A stretch of 58,276 bases of DNA from Flavobacterium psychraerolatum. GTDB taxonomy: Bacteria; Bacteroidota; Bacteroidia; Flavobacteriales; Flavobacteriaceae. The DNA lies in the NCBI RefSeq assembly GCF_025960985.1, contig NZ_JAOQMX010000032.1, forward strand, positions 1 through 58,276. Direction: 5' to 3'. Shown here piece after piece: positions 8,078 to 16,395 of this stretch. A program made the position numbers and the translations under genes. Numbering within the stretch: position 1 is the first letter of the stretch; each line of letters opens with the position of its first letter. The notes beneath the pieces were generated by a model. That model was not told the DNA's origin and searched no databases. It saw only the letters and a program-made list of their open reading frames with translations.

Positions 8078-8085
8078 TACCTTTG
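8078..8085 (+). promoter_or_regulatory. -7 box that decides the MATE start
   Basis: TACCTTTG matches the Bacteroidota -7 consensus but lies inside the longest open frame (ATG at 8067). Transcription would begin after that ATG, so the GTG at 8106 is the better start. Confidence 0.5.
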
Positions 8086-8105
8086 CCCACTCAAAAAAAA
8101 ACAAA

Positions 8106-9473
8106 GTGACTCTATCTACTTATACCAAAGAATTCGGATATAATTTTAAATTGGCTTACCCAATAATTATTGGGATGTTAGGGCATACTATTGTAGGTAT
8201 TGTTGATAATGTGATGGTAGGTCGAATAGGTCCAACTGAATTGGCTGCTGCTTCATTGGCAAATAGCTTGGTATTTGTAGCAATGTCTTTAGGGATTGGT
8301 TTTTCTACAGCAATAACGCCTATGGCTGCCGCCGCAGACGGGAAAAAAGATATTCAAGCGGGTAGAAATGCCTTTCATCATGGATTGTATTTGTGTACAA
8401 TATTAGGCCTGATGTTGTTTGGGGTGATTCTTATTGCAAAACCCTTTATAGGTATGATGGGACAACCAGATAATGTAGTGGCTTTGGCTAGGCCTTTTAT
8501 GGATATTGTTGCTTTCTCTTTGGTACCTTTAATTATCTTTCAAGGTTACAAACAATTTGCCGATGGAATGAGCGAGACCAAATATTCAATGTGGGCTACC
8601 CTACTGGGTAATGTTGTGAATGTAATTTTAAATTATGTCTTAATTTACGGTATTTGGATTTTTCCAGAAATGGGTTTTATCGGAGCTGCAGTAGGGACTT
8701 TGGTTTCTCGATTTGTAATGCTAGGGTATATGCACTACAAAATGAAAAAAAATGAAAAATTTCATCCGTTTTTTGAAGGGTTCTCGATTAAGAAAATACA
8801 AAAATCTGTTAATGTTGAAATTATAAAATTGGGTGCGCCTTCGGCTATGCAAATGTTTTTTGAGGTCGGATTATTTACTGGAGCAGTTTGGCTTTCGGGA
8901 CGATTGGGGATTGCAAATCAAGCAGCAAATCAAATAGCATTAAGTTTGGCATCGTTTACCTTTATGTTTGCAATGGGGTTGAGTGTTGCAGCAACGATTA
9001 GAGTAGGGAATCAAAAAGGGTTGGGTGATTATAAAAAACTCAGAGTTGTAGCACTATCAATTTTTTTGTTGGCTATTTTACTCGAAATTATATTTGCTGG
9101 CGTTTTTGTGTTGTTTCATGATTATTTACCACTGTGGTTTATTGATAAAAATAATCTAGCCGATTTGGTCAAAAATACAGAAGTAGTAACCATTGCCTCT
9201 CAATTGTTACTAGTGGCTGCTGTTTTTCAAATTTCAGATGGGATTCAAGTGGTGATGCTTGGTGCATTACGTGGGTTGCAAGATGTAAAAATTCCAATGT
9301 ATATTACGTTTTTGGCCTATTCAGTTGTAGGTTTTCCAGTTTGTATTTGGTTGGGTTTATTTACTGAATTAAAAGCAGTGGGGATCTGGATAGGACTTTT
9401 AGCGGGTTTAACAACAGCGGCTTTATTTTTGTATCTTCGCTTTAATTATTTGACCAAAAAGTTGATTGGTTAA
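8106..9473 (+). CDS. MATE-family multidrug/toxin exporter
   Basis: This protein of about 455 residues has twelve hydrophobic segments in two six-helix halves. The N-terminal block LAYPIIIGMLGHTIVGIVDN followed by VMVGRIG is diagnostic for MATE, and the repeat-like block in the second half is LGAPSAMQMFFEVGLF. Family members use Na+ or H+ gradients to export organic cations or metabolites; the substrate is unknown. An ATG at 8067 is also in frame, but a -7 box lies between it and GTG 8106. VTLSTYTKEFGYNFKL also resembles the usual family N-terminus. Confidence 0.92.
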   Translation: MTLSTYTKEFGYNFKLAYPIIIGMLGHTIVGIVDNVMVGRIGPTELAAASLANSLVFVAMSLGIGFSTAITPMAAAADGKKDIQAGRNAFHHGLYLCTILGLMLFGVILIAKPFIGMMGQPDNVVALARPFMDIVAFSLVPLIIFQGYKQFADGMSETKYSMWATLLGNVVNVILNYVLIYGIWIFPEMGFIGAAVGTLVSRFVMLGYMHYKMKKNEKFHPFFEGFSIKKIQKSVNVEIIKLGAPSAMQMFFEVGLFTGAVWLSGRLGIANQAANQIALSLASFTFMFAMGLSVAATIRVGNQKGLGDYKKLRVVALSIFLLAILLEIIFAGVFVLFHDYLPLWFIDKNNLADLVKNTEVVTIASQLLLVAAVFQISDGIQVVMLGALRGLQDVKIPMYITFLAYSVVGFPVCIWLGLFTELKAVGIWIGLLAGLTTAALFLYLRFNYLTKKLIG

Positions 9474-9501
9474 TAAGAAAATAACCCCAAAATAAAATAA
9501 A

Positions 9502-10410
9502 ATGATTGTATTTGTACTTATTGGTATTGTTTTAATAATTATTAGTTTTTCGGTACATGCAAATCCTAGTCCACTGACAAAGTTTTCTAATATTTTTAGA
9601 ATTATTGGATTTATTTTGGCTTTAATCGGTGTTTTTTCGACTGCATTTAAGCAAATAGATGCTGGTCAAGTAGGGGTAAAATCATTATACGGAAATGTTG
9701 AGCCAGATATATTAGAAAGTGGCTTGCATGTAATAAATCCTTTGTTGGATGTAACCACTTTTGACATTCAAACTCAAAATTATACGATGTCTGCTGAGCA
9801 AGGAGAGGGTGCGCAGCAGGGAGATGATGCTATCCGGGTTTTGTCTAATGATGGACTTGAAGTGGTGATTGATTTAACTGTGCTGTATAAAGTGATGCCA
9901 ACGGATGCTCCTAAGATTTTTAAAGGTATTGGTGTTAATTATAATGATAAAATTGTGCGTCCCGTTACAAGAACTCGTATTCGTGACAATGCAGTTTATT
10001 ATGATGCCGTAGCCTTGTATTCAACAAAAAGAAACGAATTTCAGGATAGAATTTTCAAAAGTATTGAAGCTGATTTTAAAAGAAGAGGTTTGATTTTGGA
10101 GCAATTGTTGATTCGAAATATTAATTTACCTGCTTCGGTAAAAACGACTATCGAAAGTAAAATTAATGCAGAACAAGATGCACAAAAAATGCAATTTGTT
10201 CTCCAAAAAGAAAAACAAGAAGCCGAACGTAAAAGGGTAGAAGCACAAGGTATTGCTGATTATCAAAGAATTATTTCTCTTGGTTTGACCGACAAGCAGT
10301 TACAATATGAAACGATAAAAGCTCAAAAAGAATTGGCTGCCTCACCGAATACTAAAATCATTTTTATGAATGGTAAAGGAAGTGCACCGATTATATTATC
10401 AGATAAATAA
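9502..10410 (+). CDS. Prohibitin-like SPFH/Band 7 membrane protein
   Basis: This 302-residue protein has N-terminal hydrophobic segments (about residues 1-20 and 33-50), then an SPFH domain beginning DAGQVGVKSLYGNV. Prohibitin-type blocks follow (GLHVINPLLDV, RIRDNAVYYDAVALYSTKR, ILEQLLIRNINLP), then a coiled coil rich in Gln, Glu and Lys (about 225-270). Such proteins form large ring assemblies on the membrane and modulate membrane proteases or lipid domains. It lies 28 bases after MATE on the same strand and may be cotranscribed. Confidence 0.9.
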   Translation: MIVFVLIGIVLIIISFSVHANPSPLTKFSNIFRIIGFILALIGVFSTAFKQIDAGQVGVKSLYGNVEPDILESGLHVINPLLDVTTFDIQTQNYTMSAEQGEGAQQGDDAIRVLSNDGLEVVIDLTVLYKVMPTDAPKIFKGIGVNYNDKIVRPVTRTRIRDNAVYYDAVALYSTKRNEFQDRIFKSIEADFKRRGLILEQLLIRNINLPASVKTTIESKINAEQDAQKMQFVLQKEKQEAERKRVEAQGIADYQRIISLGLTDKQLQYETIKAQKELAASPNTKIIFMNGKGSAPIILSDK

Positions 10411-10470
10411 ATTTCTTAATAACGAGTATCAATGGAGGATTTTTGATTAATAATCATGGATTTTATCCCG

Positions 10471-10505
10471 TAACTCATAACTCATATTTACAACTCATAA
10501 CTCAC
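10471..10505 (+). repeat. Short direct repeats TAACTCA
   Basis: The unit AACTCATAACTCA occurs twice, separated by a short spacer, immediately upstream of the ATG at 10509. If the longer frame from TTG 10443 were used, this simple sequence would be coding, which argues for the later start. Confidence 0.5.
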
Positions 10506-10508
10506 AAA

Positions 10509-10739
10509 ATGGAATTACCAAAATTTTTACTAGGGGACAATACCGATTGTCCAGAAGATATCTTCATTATACACTTGGACTACCCAAGATTTATTATTAA
10601 TCTAAAGGATGATGAAGTCGAATTTATAGAAGAAGCCGAAGATTTAGATGAAGCTGAACTAAACGTAGAAATGGAAGGTTTGATTGAAGCAGCCAACTCT
10701 TTTTACGACCGTGAAATGGAACGTTACGAGAAGGAATAG
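10509..10739 (+). CDS. Small acidic conserved hypothetical protein
   Basis: This protein of about 76 residues is very acidic, with Glu/Asp clusters (EVEFIEEAEDLDEAE). It begins MELPKFLLGDNTDCPEDIFI and has no signal peptide or membrane segment. The frame is open further upstream to a TTG at 10443, but that part is direct-repeat DNA. It follows the prohibitin-like gene and is followed by a hairpin terminator, so it may be the last gene of the MATE-prohibitin unit. I recall similar small proteins in Flavobacteriaceae but know no function. Confidence 0.65.
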   Translation: MELPKFLLGDNTDCPEDIFIIHLDYPRFIINLKDDEVEFIEEAEDLDEAELNVEMEGLIEAANSFYDREMERYEKE

Positions 10740-10762
10740 AAATATTTTCCAGTAAAAAAAAG

Positions 10763-10798
10763 TAAAGCACAAATCAGAAAGGGTTTGTGTTTTTTTTG
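10763..10798 (+). terminator. Terminator after the small acidic gene
   Basis: The arms AGCACAAATC (10766-10775) and GGTTTGTGTT (10782-10791) pair with two wobbles and are followed by T8. Confidence 0.6.
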
Positions 10799-11107
10799 TT
10801 TTTATTGTGTGAGGGTTTGCGGTTTGACAAACTAGTCTGCATAGTTTGTAAAGTTGAAGTGTCTCATGAAAGGTGAGCAACTTTTCGGTGAAGCTTTCAG
10901 CGTGACAAATAGCTACTTGTATTTAATGACTAAACCAGAAGTGCTTGAATAATATATTGTAATTGGATTGCTTCGCTAATTAGTTATCGCTCGTGTGAGG
11001 TGAAGCTCTTTTTTTTATCTCATTTTTTTTACGAAAAAAAAGCGTAAATAATATCCTCGACCCGTAGTTGCGAGGAGGAAGACAAAGCAATCTAAGTGGT
11101 GCGTCCA

Positions 11108-11143
11108 AAAAAAAATCCGATTCACTTTCGTAAATCGGATTTT
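11108..11143 (-). terminator. Terminator of lpd
   Basis: A near-perfect stem AAATCCGATT / AATCGGATTT (11113-11122 with 11133-11142) is followed on the minus strand by a T-run, 19 bases after the lpd stop. Confidence 0.75.
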
Positions 11144-11161
11144 GATATATTTGGGTTGTTC

Positions 11162-12550
11162 TTACAAGTGAATAACTTCTCCGTAAGCATCTGCAACTGC
11201 TTCCATAACCGCTTCACTCATGGTTGGGTGAGGGTGTATAGATTTTAAGATTTCATGTCCTGTAGTTTCTAGTTTACGAGCTACAACTGCCTCAGCAATC
11301 ATATCGGTAACACCAGCACCAATCATGTGACATCCTAACCATTCGCCGTATTTGGCATCGAAGATTACTTTTACAAACCCGTCTGAGTTTCCAGAAGCTT
11401 GTGCTTTTCCAGAAGCTGAGAAAGGGAATTTACCAATTTTCAAATCGTAACCTTTTTCTTTCGCTTGTTTTTCAGTCATACCTACTGAAGCAATTTCTGG
11501 AGTAGCGTAAGTACAACCTGGTACGTTTCCGTAATCGATTGGGTCTACGTGCATTCCTGCAATTTTTTCTACACAGTTGATTCCTTCTGCAGATGCTACG
11601 TGAGCCAATGCTTGTCCTGGAGTAATATCACCAATTGCGTAGTAACCTGGGATGTTAGTTTGGTTGTAAGCGTTAACTAAGATTTTATCTCTATCTGTAA
11701 CAATTCCTACTTCTTCCAATCCGATGTTTTCGATGTTAGTTTTGATTCCAACAGCAGATAATAAGATGTCAGCTTCAAGAACTACTTCACCTTTTGCAGT
11801 TTTCACGAAAGCTTTAACTCCTTTTCCTGTAGTGTCAATACGTTCCACAGAAGAGTTTACCATTACATCAATTCCAGATTTTTTCAAAGATTTTTCCATT
11901 TGTTTAGAAATATCTTCGTCTTCTACAGGAACAACGTTAGGCATGAATTCAACAATAGTTACTTTTGTTCCCATTGAATTGTAAAAATGAGCAAATTCTA
12001 CTCCAATTGCACCAGAACCTACAACAATCATGGATTCTGGTTGTTTTGGTAAAGACATTGCTTGACGGTAGCCAATTACTTTCACACCATCTTGCGGTAA
12101 GTTTGGTAACTCACGAGAGCGAGCTCCAGTTGCAATGATAATATGGTCTGCACTATATTCTGTTACTTTATTGTCTTTGTCTATAACGTCTACTTTTTTA
12201 CCTGGTTTGATTTTTCCAAAACCATTAATAACATCAATTTTGTTTTTTTTCATCAAAAAAGTAACCCCTTTGCTCATTCCAGAGGCAACACCACGGCTGC
12301 GTTGAATTACTGCAGGGAAATCTTTGTCAAAAGAAGAAACCGTCAAACCGTAGTCAGAAGCATGTTTTAGATAATCAAAAACTTGGGCAGATTTCAATAA
12401 TGCTTTAGTAGGGATACAACCCCAATTCAAACAAATTCCACCAAGATTTTCTTTTTCAATTACGGCTACTTTAAAACCTAATTGTGATGCTCTAATGGCT
12501 GTAACATATCCGCCTGGGCCACTTCCTAAAACTATGATGTCGTATTTCAT
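11162..12550 (-). CDS. lpdA: Dihydrolipoyl dehydrogenase (E3)
   Basis: This 462-residue flavoprotein reoxidises dihydrolipoyl groups of the pyruvate and 2-oxoglutarate dehydrogenase and glycine cleavage complexes, reducing NAD+. It has the FAD-binding GSGPGGYVTAIRA motif (about residues 8-20), the redox disulfide GGICLNWGCIPTKAL (about 37-51), the NAD-binding GSGAIGVEFAHFYNSMG, and the C-terminal catalytic HPHPTMSEAV of the dimer interface. Length is normal for the family. The gene is monocistronic, with a terminator just after it. lipA, which supplies lipoyl groups, lies elsewhere in the window (32797). Confidence 0.96.
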   Translation of the reverse strand: MKYDIIVLGSGPGGYVTAIRASQLGFKVAVIEKENLGGICLNWGCIPTKALLKSAQVFDYLKHASDYGLTVSSFDKDFPAVIQRSRGVASGMSKGVTFLMKKNKIDVINGFGKIKPGKKVDVIDKDNKVTEYSADHIIIATGARSRELPNLPQDGVKVIGYRQAMSLPKQPESMIVVGSGAIGVEFAHFYNSMGTKVTIVEFMPNVVPVEDEDISKQMEKSLKKSGIDVMVNSSVERIDTTGKGVKAFVKTAKGEVVLEADILLSAVGIKTNIENIGLEEVGIVTDRDKILVNAYNQTNIPGYYAIGDITPGQALAHVASAEGINCVEKIAGMHVDPIDYGNVPGCTYATPEIASVGMTEKQAKEKGYDLKIGKFPFSASGKAQASGNSDGFVKVIFDAKYGEWLGCHMIGAGVTDMIAEAVVARKLETTGHEILKSIHPHPTMSEAVMEAVADAYGEVIHL

Positions 12551-12795
12551 TTTTTTTTGTTTTATGTTTTTTTAGTTGTAAAGGGGAACATCATTACGTA
12601 CATTTTAATTTCACGTAGTAACGATGTTAAATTATAAGGCGAATTTACGGATTTATTCTGTTTTGAAAAAGTTTCAAAGGAATAAACTATGAAACTAACA
12701 AAATTCTAATAAATAAAGATTATTTTATATCGTTTTTAGCAATTTATTTGTTGTTATGACAAGGGTTTTAAGATTTTGTTTGCTCACTAAGTTGG

Positions 12796-14550
12796 CTAGT
12801 TGGCAATCTTGAACTGCGAATCATATAAATTTTTATAATAACCAGATTCCCTATTAATTAATTCCTGATGTGTTCCTTGTTCTACAATCAATCCTTGATC
12901 CATTACTACAATTTTATCAGCATTGACAATGGTTGCCAATCGATGTGCAATTACAATCGAAGTTCTACCTTGTGTGATTGTCTCGGTAGCATTTTGGATC
13001 AATTCTTCAGAATACGTATCGATTGAAGAGGTGGCTTCGTCCAATATCAAAATACTTGGATTACTCACATAGGCACGTAAGAATGCGATTAACTGGCGTT
13101 GTCCTGAGGATAACATCACACCACGCTCTTTTACATCAAAGTCATAACCATCGGGTAAACTCATAACAAATTCATGGACACCAATTTCTTTGGCAGCATT
13201 ATAAACTTGTTCTCTTGTAATTTCTGGATTATTCAAAGTAATGTTGTTATAGATGGTATCTGCAAATAGAAAAACATCTTGCAGTACTACTGCTATTTGC
13301 TTGCGCAATGAGCTCAAGGTATATTCTTCAATATTATGATTGTCAATGCAAATGGTACCCCTATTAATTTCATAAAAACGATTTAGTAAATTGATAATAG
13401 TTGATTTTCCGGCACCTGTTGATCCTACTATGGCAACGGTATCTCCTGCTTTTACCTCTAAGTCTATTCCTTTTATGACCTCTTCGTTGGGGATGTATCC
13501 AAAATGGACCTGTTGAAAAGAAATGTTTCCTGCAAAAATAGGTGCTTCCTGTTTTCCTGTATCTTGAGTTTGGTCTTGAGTATCCAAAATATCAAATACA
13601 CGATTGGCAGCAATCATACCTAGTTGCATCTCATTGAATTTATCTGCTATTTGACGCAGCGGATTAAACAACATTCCAATAAACATCGTGTACGAAAACA
13701 AATCTCCAAAAGTAGTGAAGGTATCACCGTTTAAAATTTTAATTCCACCATATAGCACAACGAAACCTAAGGCGAGTGACGAGATAATATCTGCAATTGG
13801 GAAGAAAATCGAGTTGTATAAAATCGTTTTTATCCAAGCTGTTTTGTGTTTGTGATTGATGTTTTTAAATTTTTCTGATTCAATATTTTCGCGGTTAAAA
13901 AGTTGGACAATCTTCATACCTGTAACGCGCTCCTGTACAAACGTATTCATGTTTGAAATTTCATTCCGAACTTCCTCAAAAGCGACTTGCATCTTGCGTT
14001 GAAAAATACGGGTAAAAAACACCAAAATTGGCATAGCAATAATCACAATCCACGTCAGTTTCCAGTTCATATACAGCATGAAACCAAGTACCACAACCAT
14101 TTTCATCAAGTCACTTATAATCATAAAAAGTCCTTGGCTAAAGATACGAGCGATAGCTTCAATGTCAGACACTGAGCGGGTTACTAGTTGTCCTACGGGA
14201 ACCAAATCAAAATATTTCATCCTGAAGCTTAAAATGTGTTTGAAGAGTTTAATACGGATGTCCTTGACGATATCTTGACCAAGCCAGTTGGCCCAGTACA
14301 CAAAATAAAATTGAGAAAACACCTCTAGTAATAATACTGCACCCATCAACGAGATGTAGCCCAAAAGGCCGTGTGGGTCTTCAGTCTGGATATAGCCATC
14401 TACAGTTTGCTTTAGTAAATACGGACGCAATGCCGCAAATACAGATAAAGAAACGGCAAAAATGACCACGCCATTAAATCGCATTTTGTACGGCTTGGTA
14501 TATTGTAGGATTCTTTTGAATAATCTTATATCGAATGCTTTTGCTTCCAT
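12796..14550 (-). CDS. ABC exporter, fused membrane and ATPase domains (MsbA-like)
   Basis: This 584-residue half-transporter has six membrane helices (about residues 20-310) and a C-terminal ATPase. Walker A is GSTGAGKSTIINLL, the signature is LSSGQRQ (a variant of LSGGQ), Walker B is ILILDEATSSID, and the switch His is in IVIAHRLAT. It should act as a homodimer or pair with another half-transporter. The substrate is unknown: lipid A, lipids and drugs are all possible in this family. It lies upstream of an unrelated intergenic region with repeat copy D. Confidence 0.92.
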   Translation of the reverse strand: MEAKAFDIRLFKRILQYTKPYKMRFNGVVIFAVSLSVFAALRPYLLKQTVDGYIQTEDPHGLLGYISLMGAVLLLEVFSQFYFVYWANWLGQDIVKDIRIKLFKHILSFRMKYFDLVPVGQLVTRSVSDIEAIARIFSQGLFMIISDLMKMVVVLGFMLYMNWKLTWIVIIAMPILVFFTRIFQRKMQVAFEEVRNEISNMNTFVQERVTGMKIVQLFNRENIESEKFKNINHKHKTAWIKTILYNSIFFPIADIISSLALGFVVLYGGIKILNGDTFTTFGDLFSYTMFIGMLFNPLRQIADKFNEMQLGMIAANRVFDILDTQDQTQDTGKQEAPIFAGNISFQQVHFGYIPNEEVIKGIDLEVKAGDTVAIVGSTGAGKSTIINLLNRFYEINRGTICIDNHNIEEYTLSSLRKQIAVVLQDVFLFADTIYNNITLNNPEITREQVYNAAKEIGVHEFVMSLPDGYDFDVKERGVMLSSGQRQLIAFLRAYVSNPSILILDEATSSIDTYSEELIQNATETITQGRTSIVIAHRLATIVNADKIVVMDQGLIVEQGTHQELINRESGYYKNLYDSQFKIAN

Positions 14551-14610
14551 TGTTATTGCTGTTTAGTTCCTTTTTTGGGAGCTATTTATTTTTTGTCATT
14601 TCATTTATAC

Positions 14611-14690
14611 CTCGACCTGCTATTCGTTTCAATCTTTTTATCCCGAAAAAAACGGTATAAAAAGGATTTTCACTGCTATCAGGGCTAATG
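14611..14690 (+). repeat. Interspersed hairpin repeat, partial copy D
   Basis: It shares CGACCTGCTATTCGTT and GGATTTTCACTGCTATC with copies B and C. The central stem CTTTTTATCCCG / CGGTATAAAAAG (one mismatch) resembles the hairpin of copy A. Both terminal GCGTGA ends are degraded. It lies between truA and the ABC exporter gene. Confidence 0.55.
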
Positions 14691-14717
14691 AGAATTTTTT
14701 ATTTTCAAAATCAGGTA

Positions 14718-15455
14718 TTACTCCAAATAGGGATATACAATTTTGGTTAAATACAAACCGTGCGCTGGTACCGAAGTGCCTGCTTTATCTCTGCTTTTAC
14801 TTTTTATAATATTCTCAAAATCTTCCAAACTTATTTTGTTCATTCCCACATTGACCATTGTACCTACAATAGCACGCACCATATTTCGCAAAAAGCGATT
14901 GGCCGAAATGGTGAATACCAAATTACTACCTTTTTCTTGCCACTCTGCTTCAAATATTGTGCAGTCAAAAGTGTTTACATCTGTATTTACTTTTGAGAAA
15001 CATTGAAAATTGATGTGGTTAAATAAAATTTGCGATGCTTGATTCATTAGACCGATATCCAGTTTTTGTTTTAAAAACCAACTTTGTCTGTCCAAAAAAA
15101 CATCTTTTACGGTGTTGATGTGGTATTGATACGTTCTTTTTGTCGCGTCAAAACGACAATGTGCTTCGTTTGCAACGGAGATAATATCATAAATTGCAAT
15201 GTCTTTGGGCAAATAGGAGTTGAGTTTGTGTACTAGTTTTTGCGAATCGATCGTTTGCTCGTAATCAAAATGAGCAAACATTTCTCGTGCATGTACACCT
15301 GTATCAGTACGACCTGCACCCATGGCGTTGATTTCAGTATTTAGTATAACAGATAGCGCATTGTTCAGTATTTCTTGCACAGAAACTGCGTTGGGCTGGT
15401 ATTGCCAACCATGGTAAGGTGTTCCGTTATATGCTAATTTTATAAAATATCTCAA
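14718..15455 (-). CDS. truA: tRNA pseudouridine synthase A
   Basis: This 245-residue TruA modifies U38-U40 in the anticodon arm of many tRNAs. The catalytic Asp is in GAGRTDTGVHA (about residues 47-57). Other family blocks are YNGTPYHGWQYQPN at the N-terminus and FLRNMVRAIVGTMVNVG near the C-terminus. The start is a TTG (minus strand of 15453-15455, giving MRYFIKLAYNG). No in-frame ATG was found between it and the -7 box at 15485-15492. It is followed on the same strand by the ABC exporter after a spacer with repeat copy D. Confidence 0.95.
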   Translation of the reverse strand: MRYFIKLAYNGTPYHGWQYQPNAVSVQEILNNALSVILNTEINAMGAGRTDTGVHAREMFAHFDYEQTIDSQKLVHKLNSYLPKDIAIYDIISVANEAHCRFDATKRTYQYHINTVKDVFLDRQSWFLKQKLDIGLMNQASQILFNHINFQCFSKVNTDVNTFDCTIFEAEWQEKGSNLVFTISANRFLRNMVRAIVGTMVNVGMNKISLEDFENIIKSKSRDKAGTSVPAHGLYLTKIVYPYLE

Positions 15456-15484
15456 GACTGTGGTATCGCAAATTTGTAAAGCCC

Positions 15485-15492
15485 CAAAGGTA
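15485..15492 (-). promoter_or_regulatory. -7 box of truA
   Basis: The minus strand reads TACCTTTG, a perfect TAnnTTTG, 29 bases upstream of the TTG start. Confidence 0.5.
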
Positions 15493-15727
15493 CAAAGTTT
15501 TTGTGTTGTAAAAAGGTTAAAAAAAAGGATTAATGATTTTTCAGTAATGATTTTTACTTTCAGATTTATGACTTATGAAAGGCTCAGAGGGCTTTTTGAG
15601 TGTATTTTTTGTAGTAATCAACTCTTGTAATTTGAGGTTTTAAGGGTGTGAAAACATTTATGCTCTGGTTGATCATTATTATTGATTGGGCTTCTTTTTT
15701 TTACAAATACTATTGATGTGCTGTTTT

Positions 15728-15842
15728 GCGTGAATGATAGGAGCAAGCTACCGAAGTAGTGCGGATAGCATGACAGCAATAGGTAAAGGGGCTTTGTGAG
15801 TGCAAACTTGCATGAGCCCCTTTTTCTATTGGTGACACGCCC
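15728..15842 (-). repeat. Interspersed hairpin repeat, copy E (variant type)
   Basis: On the plus strand it starts GCGTGAATGATAGGAGC and ends GGTGACACGCCC, giving the same GCGTGA inverted ends as copies A-C. It contains a strong stem-loop with arms AAAGGGGCT and AGCCCCTTT (15785-15823) whose inner part pairs further (GTGCAA / TTGCAT). The middle (GCGGATAGCATGACAGC) differs from copies B and C, so this looks like a second subtype. Confidence 0.6.
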
Positions 15843-15872
15843 TATTGGCTATTTTGCTACGTTGGAACTTTG

Positions 15873-15880
15873 TATCTTTG
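15873..15880 (+). promoter_or_regulatory. -7 box that decides the phosphoesterase start
   Basis: TATCTTTG matches TAnnTTTG and lies 17 bases before the ATG at 15898. A TTG at 15854-15856 gives a 16-base spacer. The box lies downstream of the alternative start at 15796. Confidence 0.5.
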
Positions 15881-15897
15881 GTTTTTTAAATTTGAAA

Positions 15898-16395
15898 ATG
15901 AAAAAAATACTACTGCTTTCGGACACGCACAGTCATATTGATGATACAATTTTGAAATACGTGGCACAGGCCGATGAGATTTGGCATGCTGGTGATATTG
16001 GTGATTTGGCAGTTACGGATACATTGAAGAAGCACAAGCCTTTACGTGCAGTTTATGGTAATATTGATGATGCGACTGCTAGGTTGGAGTTTCCTTTGCA
16101 CGACCGTTTTATGTGCGAGGGGGTTGACGTTTGGATGACACATATAGGTGGCTATCCAGGGAGATATAACCCGAATATTAGACTTGAATTGGCGGCGAAT
16201 CCCCCTAAATTATTTATTTGTGGGCATTCGCATATTTTAAAAGTGCAGTTTGATAAAAAACTTAATTTATTACATATGAACCCGGGGGCTTGTGGTAAAA
16301 GTGGTTTTCATCAAGTGCGCACCATGTTGCGTTTTGTGATTGATGGAGATAAAATTAAAGACTTGGAAATTATCGAAATAGAAAAGCGGGGGTAG
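15898..16395 (+). CDS. YfcE/MJ0936-type metallophosphoesterase
   Basis: This 165-residue calcineurin-like phosphoesterase has all metal motifs in order: LLLSDTHSHID, HAGDIGD, VYGNIDD, THIGGYPGR and CGHSHILKV. The family are small Mn2+-dependent phosphodiesterases with poorly defined natural substrates. The start at MKKILLLSD gives the usual length. The extra 34 codons reaching 15796 come from repeat copy E and the promoter. It converges with the histidine kinase gene, and the stop codons are almost adjacent (16395/16396). Confidence 0.9.
   Translation: MKKILLLSDTHSHIDDTILKYVAQADEIWHAGDIGDLAVTDTLKKHKPLRAVYGNIDDATARLEFPLHDRFMCEGVDVWMTHIGGYPGRYNPNIRLELAANPPKLFICGHSHILKVQFDKKLNLLHMNPGACGKSGFHQVRTMLRFVIDGDKIKDLEIIEIEKRG

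Larger units (their letters stand above)
10740..11161. other. Intergenic region with terminators and repeat-like remnants
   Basis: This stretch of about 420 bases between convergent genes begins and ends with terminator hairpins. In between is GGATTGCTTCGC (10967) and, about 110 bases later, the roughly inverted AAGCAATCT (11086), with GTTGCGAGGAGGAAGAC just before it. This resembles a decayed interspersed inverted repeat. I see no ORF that looks coding. Confidence 0.5.
15456..15897. other. Divergent intergenic region between truA and the phosphoesterase gene
   Basis: This holds the truA -7 box, a featureless AT-rich stretch (about 15500-15720), repeat copy E (15728-15842) and the phosphoesterase -7 box. 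The open frame that runs from 15796 into the phosphoesterase is repeat DNA and not considered coding. Confidence 0.6.

Noticed and set aside
10659..10880. 73-codon minus-strand ORF
   Set aside because: It overlaps the small acidic gene and its terminator and has no promoter.
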